From contig NVWR01000002.1 of NCBI GenBank assembly GCA_002746275.1, forward strand, positions 156,275-164,164: 7,890 bases of DNA, read 5' to 3'. Source of the stretch: Rhodobiaceae bacterium (GTDB lineage Bacteria > Pseudomonadota > Alphaproteobacteria > Parvibaculales > Parvibaculaceae). The stretch's first letter is position 1, and each line of letters starts with the position of its first letter. Positions 1 through 4,932 of this stretch are shown here, in pieces. A program made the position numbers and the translations under genes. Below the pieces are notes generated by a model. It saw nothing but the letters and a program-made list of their open reading frames with translations, did no database searches and was not told the DNA's origin.

Positions 1-2
1 CC

Positions 3-1046
3 ACTGATGCGGCTAATGTTCCAGTGTCCACTCCTTCTGCTGCGGTTCCCGAGCGCCCTGCGCCGACACCGTTGCCCGAACCCCGCGTGGCCGCTACCGC
101 AGCGCCCCGGTCCATTGTTCCAAATACTTCTGATATGCCACCTGTTGAAGCCGCGCCGACAACACCTGTCACGCGCGCGCCTGCGACACGCACAACGCGC
201 AATGCGCTCCGATCAGCCGCCTCATCGGGAAACTCAGCCGCACAATATGAGGTTGGTCTTCGTTACGCACAGGGCACAGGTGTTCCGCAGGACTATGATC
301 AGGCCGCCTACTGGTTTGATCTCTCTGCCAAGCAAAACCTTGCCATCGCGCAATATCGTCTTGCAACATTGTTTGAAAAGGGCCGTGGGGTTCCTCAAGA
401 TCAGGAACAAGCACGCACTTGGTACGAAGGTGCCGCCCAGGCTGGCAACGTCAAGGCAATGCACAATCTTGCGGTCATCTATGCAGAGGGCAAGGGTGTC
501 CCACAAGACTTCGCCAAAGCTGGACAATGGTTTCTTGCCGCCGCAGATCACGGACTTCCAGACAGTCAGTACAATGTTGCCGTTTTACTTGAGCGCGGGT
601 TAGGGCTGCAAGAAGATCTTCCCGCCGCCTATAAATGGTTCACCATCGCTGCCAATAATGGGGACGAGGGAGCTGGTGCCCGTCGCGACGCAATCGCCGA
701 CAAGCTGGAGGCGACAGCCCTGGTTGATGCCAAGCTTGCCGCCCAGACCTGGGGGCCTCGAACCGCAGATCCCATCGCCAACGGCAACCTGAGTTCACTT
801 GGCAATTGGGGAACAAGGTCTCTTTCAAATTCGACGTCATCCCCGCGGGTCGCTGAAAGCGATCCTCGCGTTGCACAGGCTCAAGGCCTGCTTCGTGAAC
901 TGGGGTATCAACCGGGTCCTGCAGATGGTCTGATGGGTCCCCGGACGCGCGACGCCATTCGTGATTTCCAAAGCAAAGCCGGTCTTCAGGTAAGTGGGTC
1001 GGTCAATAAGAAGCTTCTCGACACTCTCGAAGCCTACGTCCGGTGA
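3..1046 (+). CDS. PodJ-like Sel1-repeat / peptidoglycan-binding protein, C-terminal part (5' partial)
   Basis: The frame is open from the left edge, so the true start lies outside the window; the GTG at 24 is not a credible start because it falls inside a low-complexity linker. Counting residues from that GTG, residues 1-60 are Pro/Ala/Thr-rich, as in a flexible periplasmic linker. About residues 72-215 form four Sel1-type (TPR-like) repeats, each with the G-x-GVPQD-x-x-A-x-x-W signature (for example YAQGTGVPQDYDQAAYWF). About residues 282-336 match a PG_binding_1 domain (LLRELGYQPGPADGLMGPRT, then AIRDFQ). This order at the C-terminus is that of alphaproteobacterial polarity proteins such as PodJ, which have cytoplasmic coiled coils, one membrane segment and a periplasmic Sel1/peptidoglycan-binding tail. 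A role as a cell-pole organising or cell-wall-associated protein is inferred; the coiled-coil and membrane parts are not visible. Another large Sel1 protein with the same tail is possible. Stop codon is TGA. Confidence 0.85.
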   Translation, partial: TDAANVPVSTPSAAVPERPAPTPLPEPRVAATAAPRSIVPNTSDMPPVEAAPTTPVTRAPATRTTRNALRSAASSGNSAAQYEVGLRYAQGTGVPQDYDQAAYWFDLSAKQNLAIAQYRLATLFEKGRGVPQDQEQARTWYEGAAQAGNVKAMHNLAVIYAEGKGVPQDFAKAGQWFLAAADHGLPDSQYNVAVLLERGLGLQEDLPAAYKWFTIAANNGDEGAGARRDAIADKLEATALVDAKLAAQTWGPRTADPIANGNLSSLGNWGTRSLSNSTSSPRVAESDPRVAQAQGLLRELGYQPGPADGLMGPRTRDAIRDFQSKAGLQVSGSVNKKLLDTLEAYVR

Positions 1047-1108
1047 GCAAAGCCGGGAAGTGGCGCCACGACGACGGCTCGTCACAACACGGCAGAGCGA
1101 CCTGAGCG

Positions 1109-2035
1109 ATGTTTCAAATTTACCTCCCCATCGCTGAAATGCCGGTAAGCATTTTCCTGATTTTGGGAATGGGGGCTGGCGTCGGCTTTTTGTCCGGCAT
1201 GTTTGGTGTGGGTGGGGGCTTCCTCATGACACCGCTGTTGATATTCACAGGCATTCCCCCTGCTGTTGCCGTTGCCACCCAGGCCAACCAGACTGTGGCT
1301 TCTTCTGTTTCAGGCGTGGTCGCGCACTGGCGGCGTGGAGCCGTTGATTTCAAAATGGGCGGCATGCTGCTTATTGGCGGCGTCATTGGTGCGGTCTGTG
1401 GGGTCTACCTGTTCAGCTATGTCCGCGAGCTTGGGCAGGTCGACTTGATGATCTCGCTCTCCTACGTGGCCTTTCTCGGGGTTATCGGTAGCCTGATGCT
1501 CAATGAGAGTGTGCGCGCGCTGATTGCTGTGCGACAGGGCAGGAGCGGCAGCCCGGCTCATCGGTCCCATCATAACTGGATCCACGGCCTACCCTTCAAG
1601 ATGCGGTTCCGCCGTTCCAAACTCTATATCAGTGCCATCCCGCCCATCGCCATCGGGCTATTTGTCGGCATTCTTGTGGCCATCATGGGTGTCAGTGGCG
1701 GCTTCATCATCGTGCCGGCCATGATCTACCTGTTGCGGATGCCGACCAATGTTGTGGTGGGCACCTCTCTCTTCCAGATCATTTTTGTGACCGGGCTGGT
1801 CACGGTTCTGCACTCGGTGGAAAACCAGACTGTGGATGTCCTGCTTGCCTTCCTTCTCCTTCTGGGCGGCGTTGTGGGGGCACAATTTGGGGCCCGGGCC
1901 GGACAGAAATTACGGGGGGAACAATTGCGCGCACTGCTTGGCCTGCTCGTTCTTCTCGTCGCCCTACGGCTGGGGTTCGATCTTGTTGTTGAGCCGGACG
2001 ATCTTTATTCTCTGTCCCGGGTGGTTTCGCCATGA
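1109..2035 (+). CDS. TauE/SafE family sulfite-exporter-like permease
   Basis: The product is a 308-residue polytopic inner-membrane protein of the TauE/SafE family (PF01925), whose characterised members move sulfite, sulfoacetate or related anions out of the cell. The internal duplication typical of the family is visible: GFLSGMFGVGGGFLMTPLL at residues 26-44 and GILVAIMGVSGGFIIVPAM at 187-205, each opening one half of about four hydrophobic segments. A charged cytoplasmic-type loop (about residues 140-170, rich in R/H/K) links the halves. The ATG at 1109 is preferred over the ATG at 1139 because the LYLPIAE-like N-terminus resembles that of related proteins as I remember them; no strong Shine-Dalgarno sequence precedes either. 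The last codons overlap the next gene by ATGA, which indicates translational coupling. The substrate cannot be read from the sequence; many family members are assigned to sulfur anions only by homology. Confidence 0.9.
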   Translation: MFQIYLPIAEMPVSIFLILGMGAGVGFLSGMFGVGGGFLMTPLLIFTGIPPAVAVATQANQTVASSVSGVVAHWRRGAVDFKMGGMLLIGGVIGAVCGVYLFSYVRELGQVDLMISLSYVAFLGVIGSLMLNESVRALIAVRQGRSGSPAHRSHHNWIHGLPFKMRFRRSKLYISAIPPIAIGLFVGILVAIMGVSGGFIIVPAMIYLLRMPTNVVVGTSLFQIIFVTGLVTVLHSVENQTVDVLLAFLLLLGGVVGAQFGARAGQKLRGEQLRALLGLLVLLVALRLGFDLVVEPDDLYSLSRVVSP

Positions 2036-2826
2036 ACAGGGCCAGCCATTTTTCTCTGCTCCTCATTTGGGCGTTTGCTGCATCGCTGGTTTCTGCCCGC
2101 GCAGATCAATTGGTGACCGACCTTTCGGAACACCAGATTTCGATCCGGTCGAATTTCACCGGCACGGAGGTTCTTATCTTCGGGGCGGTTGAAGTGGACG
2201 ACCCAGACGACTTTTCCACGCGACGCGATATTGCCGTCATCCTCTCAGGACCCGAAGGCGCCGTCACCGTGCGCCGGAAAGACCGCGTTGCCGGTATCTG
2301 GATCAATTATGACGCTGTTACCTTTGCCCGTGTTCCGGCCTTTTATGCGGTCGCCAGCACCCGGCCTCTACCTCTGATCATGTCGCAGGAGACACGCAGC
2401 ATTGAGGGACTGGGCCTGGAGCAAATCAGTCTTGGAGCTGCCACTGGGACGGGACCGACGGGAACCGAGACCGCACTGGAAGACGATGAACGCGCCGCTT
2501 TTGTCACGGCCCTCCTGCGCAACAAAGAGCGCCAAGGGCTTTATCTCAGCGACCCCAGTGGCGTTGCCTTTCTGGGACGTTCGCTTTTCCGCGCAACCAT
2601 CGACATTCCGGCAAACGTGCCCAATGGCCTCTATACGGCCAAGGTTTTTCTGATCTCCGACGGCATTGTGACGGATGCGGCGTCGGCCCCTCTCTATGTG
2701 GTCAAAAGCGGGATTGAGCGGGCAATCTACGGGTTTGCCCGCGACAAACCCTTGCTTTACGGGATATTCGCGGTTGTCTTTGCTACCTTCGCCGGTTGGG
2801 CCGCCACCCTGATATTCCGCGACTAA
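2032..2826 (+). CDS. TIGR02186 (Alph_Pro_TM) family membrane-anchored exported protein
   Basis: This 264-residue protein resembles the TIGR02186 / PF09608 family of alphaproteobacterial putative transmembrane proteins, whose function is unknown. It has an N-terminal signal peptide (hydrophobic residues about 7-22, likely cut after ARA at residue 24), a periplasmic body of about 215 residues with an alternating beta-strand pattern (for example DLSEHQISIRSNF and ATIDIPANVPNGLYTAKVFL), and one hydrophobic C-terminal segment (about residues 241-262) followed by the short cytoplasmic end FRD. It has no cysteines, so it is unlikely to be a thiol partner of the downstream CcdA. Its ATG overlaps the stop of the TauE gene (ATGA), so the two are almost certainly made together; an accessory or substrate-presenting role for the exporter is inferred. 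The family call rests on recognition of the overall pattern, N-terminal motif and gene partner. Confidence 0.85.
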   Translation: MNRASHFSLLLIWAFAASLVSARADQLVTDLSEHQISIRSNFTGTEVLIFGAVEVDDPDDFSTRRDIAVILSGPEGAVTVRRKDRVAGIWINYDAVTFARVPAFYAVASTRPLPLIMSQETRSIEGLGLEQISLGAATGTGPTGTETALEDDERAAFVTALLRNKERQGLYLSDPSGVAFLGRSLFRATIDIPANVPNGLYTAKVFLISDGIVTDAASAPLYVVKSGIERAIYGFARDKPLLYGIFAVVFATFAGWAATLIFRD

Positions 2827-2852
2827 CCACTTGCCCGCCCCCGCACTCGTGA

Positions 2853-2911
2853 CAATCTGTTCCTTGAGGCTTGTCTCAAACTATGCGAGGCAAGGGGTCG
2901 GAAACAGATTG
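2853..2911 (+). promoter_or_regulatory. Imperfect hairpin in the ccdA leader
   Basis: In the 102-nt gap before ccdA, CAATCTGTT (2853-2861) pairs perfectly with AACAGATTG (2903-2911), and CC (2862-2863) can continue with GG (2900-2901) past a one-base bulge. Inside it, TTGAG (2864-2868) and CTCAA (2875-2879) form a small second hairpin. The 3' arm ends on the first G of the only Shine-Dalgarno-like sequence (GGAAG, 2911-2915), which lies 13 nt before the ATG. The structure could affect translation of ccdA or attenuate read-through from the TauE pair. No poly-T tract follows, so it is not a standard terminator. I recognise no known riboswitch class in it. Function is inferred from base pairing only. 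Confidence 0.4.
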
Positions 2912-2928
2912 GAAGCGGTGACAACACG

Positions 2929-3696
2929 ATGGACGGTGTGGATGCAGGTTTTGTGGCTGCCCTTATTGGCGGGATCATTAGCTTTCTCTCGCCCTGTGTG
3001 CTGCCGCTTGTTCCAGCCTACCTGTCGTTTGTGGCAGGCGCCTCTCTGGACGAGCTGACGGATCAAACAGACGAACCTGGAAATGACGTCCGTCTTCGGG
3101 TTCTCATTGGCTCGCTGGCCTTTGTGGCCGGGTTCTCAACCGTCTTTATCATGCTTGGTGCCACCGCCGGGGCCGTCAGCCCTTTCCTGCTCGCCCATAA
3201 AGTCATTCTCGGCCAGATCGCCGGGGCCATCATCATGCTGCTGGGCCTGCACTATGTCGGGCTGTTTCGCATCGCGCTGCTCAACCGCGATACGCGCTTT
3301 CTGCCAAGCTTTGGACCGGACGCCAGCAGCGGTTTCATGGCACGCATTGCCATGCCCTACATTGTGGGCGTTGCCTTCGCGTTTGGCTGGACACCGTGTA
3401 TCGGTCCGATCCTGGCAACCATATTGGCGATCGCGGCTTCCTACGAAAGTCTGGGAGAAGGGGTTGCCCTGCTGGCTGTTTATTCCGCCGGTCTCGGCAT
3501 TCCCTTTGTGATTGCAGCGCTGGCCGTGTCTGGTTTTCTTCGGTTTTCAGCCCGGTTTCGCCGCCACCTGCCCAAGGTGGAATTCGCGGCGGGTGGCCTT
3601 CTTATTGCCACCGGGGTATTGATGGCTCTGGGGTCGCTTGAGACCATCGCTATCTTTCTGATCGAGGTCTTTCCATGGCTCGCAGAGCTTGGTTAA
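2929..3696 (+). CDS. ccdA: CcdA/DsbD-family thiol-electron transporter (cytochrome c biogenesis protein)
   Basis: The 255-residue polytopic protein belongs to the CcdA/DsbD transmembrane family (PF02683). Such proteins pass electrons from cytoplasmic thioredoxin across the inner membrane to reduce periplasmic disulfides, typically for haem attachment to c-type cytochromes. The two redox cysteines are present in their signature motifs: C23 in SFLSPCVLPLVPAYLSF and C157 in FGWTPCIGPILATILA. About six hydrophobic segments are visible (near residues 8-36, 58-82, 92-115, 140-172, 178-203 and 218-248). No thioredoxin domain is fused, so a separate periplasmic acceptor such as a CcmG/TlpA-like protein is expected; none is encoded nearby. 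The ATG at 2929 places the first membrane segment correctly and no other in-frame start occurs just upstream. The weak GGAAG lies 13 nt upstream next to a hairpin. The 3' end overlaps the DUF3429 gene by 22 nt. The symbol is used for the family; orthology to Bacillus ccdA is not implied. Confidence 0.92.
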   Translation: MDGVDAGFVAALIGGIISFLSPCVLPLVPAYLSFVAGASLDELTDQTDEPGNDVRLRVLIGSLAFVAGFSTVFIMLGATAGAVSPFLLAHKVILGQIAGAIIMLLGLHYVGLFRIALLNRDTRFLPSFGPDASSGFMARIAMPYIVGVAFAFGWTPCIGPILATILAIAASYESLGEGVALLAVYSAGLGIPFVIAALAVSGFLRFSARFRRHLPKVEFAAGGLLIATGVLMALGSLETIAIFLIEVFPWLAELG

Positions 3697-4172
3697 CGAG
3701 AACACCAGCCCCTCTCTCACCGTTTGGCGCCAGACTGGTCGGTTTTGCAGGTCTCATTCCCTTTGCGGGCACGGGCGTGCTGGCATGGATCGCCTGGCCC
3801 TCTGATATGGCGCACGCCGCGGTGCAGGCTCAACTGGTCTATGGGGCAATTATCCTCTCCTTTCTAGGCGGGATTCGCTGGGGCATTGCGATGACAAAGC
3901 GGGGGCATTTCATACGCCGCGCACCCGACGGGTTTGGCACAGAGCTGGCTCTCGCCGCTGTGCCCGCACTTGTGGGATGGGTGGTTCTATTTATCCCCCT
4001 CCCAGCTGCGCTGGTTGTCTTGTCGCTGTTTTTTGCCGCTCAAGCGCTCTCGGATTTACGTGCGGTCAAATCTCAGGATGCGCCGGACTGGTTTGGTCCG
4101 TTGCGCATTCAGCTCACCTTCTTTGTGGTGCTGGCTCTTGCCGTGAGTTTTGTGAGACTGCTGATCGACTGA
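3675..4172 (+). CDS. DUF3429 family inner-membrane protein
   Basis: The 165-residue product resembles the DUF3429 family (PF11911), small polytopic membrane proteins without a known function. The recognisable part is LVGFAGLIPFAGTGVLAW (21-38) followed by QLVYGAIILSFLGGIRWGIA (53-72); this YGA-IILSFLGG-RWG block is the family hallmark. Five hydrophobic stretches are seen (about 21-41, 52-72, 91-107, 109-127 and 145-163). The ATG at 3675 lies inside the end of ccdA, in another frame, preceded by GAGGT (3664-3668) at 6-nt spacing, so translation follows directly from ccdA and the two proteins are probably made together. No enzyme motif, cysteine pair or metal site is evident. A role next to CcdA in envelope redox or membrane homeostasis is only a positional guess. 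Confidence 0.85.
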   Translation: MARRAWLTRTPAPLSPFGARLVGFAGLIPFAGTGVLAWIAWPSDMAHAAVQAQLVYGAIILSFLGGIRWGIAMTKRGHFIRRAPDGFGTELALAAVPALVGWVVLFIPLPAALVVLSLFFAAQALSDLRAVKSQDAPDWFGPLRIQLTFFVVLALAVSFVRLLID

Positions 4173-4185
4173 GACTCTCTGCGGC

Positions 4186-4229
4186 GCGTTTCCGGACGAA
4201 AAACCGGGTCCCACTTTTCCTGGAAACGC
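4186..4229. repeat. Long hairpin between convergent genes; rhizobial intergenic-repeat-like, probable terminator
   Basis: GCGTTTCC (4186-4193) pairs perfectly with GGAAACGC (4222-4229). The stem continues with a G-T wobble and a G-C pair, skips two bases (4196-4197), then resumes with GAAAA (4198-4202) against TTTTC (4215-4219), leaving a 12-nt loop. It fills nearly all of the 58-nt space between the ends of the DUF3429 gene (+) and pdeM (-) and ends 1 nt before the pdeM stop codon. Rightward transcripts meet TTTAG after the stem, a weak T-tract; leftward transcripts meet none. The wording (TTCCGGACGAAAAACCG, then CACTTTTCCTGGAAACGC) resembles hairpin repeats I remember from many Hyphomicrobiales genomes (RIME-like elements). 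The structure is certain; the repeat family and terminator role are inferred. Confidence 0.6.
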
Positions 4230-4230
4230 T

Positions 4231-4932
4231 TTAGTCCCCAAGCAATCGTTTGGCGGCAACCGGCACGACTTGATCGCGGCCAATCATCCAGGCGTGAAAC
4301 GCATGGCCCGCGAACAGACCGGCATAGGCGGGATCACACACGTTAAGCCCGCCAGTATAGGCACCAAAGGCTGGCAATATTGCCCGCGTGCTGTCTGATG
4401 CAAAACAGCGCCGACGCAGCCTGCGGCCTCGAACCCGCACCACCGCACACGGGTGCAAATGCCCAGCGATCTCTCCCGTTGCAGGGGCAGGTTCCGGCTC
4501 ATGGCGGAACGTAAGTGCGCCCACGCGCAGCTCAGGCACAATGGTTCCCCCGAACCCGTCGGGCGAGGGATCATGATTGCCTGTGATCCACGTCCATTCT
4601 GTCGCCGACGTTAGGTTGCGAATGCGGGCGGCATCACCTGGGGCAATACGCAACTTTGCCTCGCCATCATGGAAACTATCCCCCAGGGCGATGACTTTCG
4701 TCGGCTTCAACCGGGCGACGAGCGTTTCCAGCCGGAACAAAGTCGCTGAGGTGTCATAAGGCGGGAGGTGCACACCACGGGCGGCATAGGCTGAGCCTTT
4801 TTCAAAATGCAGGTCGGCCACAATGAGCATGTCTCGGGTAGGCCAATAGATGGCTGCCTCACTCAGCGCCTGCAATTGCTCGCCACAGACCGACAAGATG
4901 GCATCACTTCGTGTTTCCTGAACATCAGACAA
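4231..4932 (-). CDS. pdeM: Ligase-associated DNA damage response metallophosphoesterase PdeM
   Basis: The 233-residue product is a calcineurin-like metallophosphoesterase of the PdeM family, the nuclease/phosphodiesterase member of the ligase-associated DNA damage response gene set. Metal-binding motifs appear in order: D40-x-H42 in MLIVADLHFEKGSAYAARG, GD at 84-85 in IALGDSFHDG, GNHD at 118-121, H144 in FRHEP, and GHLHP at 157-161. The block LHFEKGSAYAARG followed by LPPYDT is characteristic of this family. The first usable start is a TTG at 4932-4930: it has a good Shine-Dalgarno sequence (GAGGAAG, 4948-4942) 9 nt upstream, and an in-frame stop lies about 20 nt further upstream with no ATG or GTG between. 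A second TTG at codon 13 is possible. The gene overlaps the helicase end by 8 nt, so the two are translationally coupled. The expected action is processing DNA ends or flaps together with the helicase; its true substrate is not shown by the sequence. Confidence 0.9.
   Translation of the reverse strand: MSDVQETRSDAILSVCGEQLQALSEAAIYWPTRDMLIVADLHFEKGSAYAARGVHLPPYDTSATLFRLETLVARLKPTKVIALGDSFHDGEAKLRIAPGDAARIRNLTSATEWTWITGNHDPSPDGFGGTIVPELRVGALTFRHEPEPAPATGEIAGHLHPCAVVRVRGRRLRRRCFASDSTRAILPAFGAYTGGLNVCDPAYAGLFAGHAFHAWMIGRDQVVPVAAKRLLGD

Noticed and set aside
7..603. 198-codon open frame overlapping the Sel1-repeat gene in another frame
   Set aside because: The repeat-bearing frame is clearly the coding one; the alternative translation is Arg/Pro/His-rich with no domain.
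1051..1079. AGCCG/CGGCT inverted repeat around the palindrome GTGGCGCCAC in the 62-nt gap before the TauE gene
   Set aside because: There is no T-tract after it and the arms are only 5 bp; short G+C-rich palindromes are common in such DNA, so I do not call a terminator or operator.
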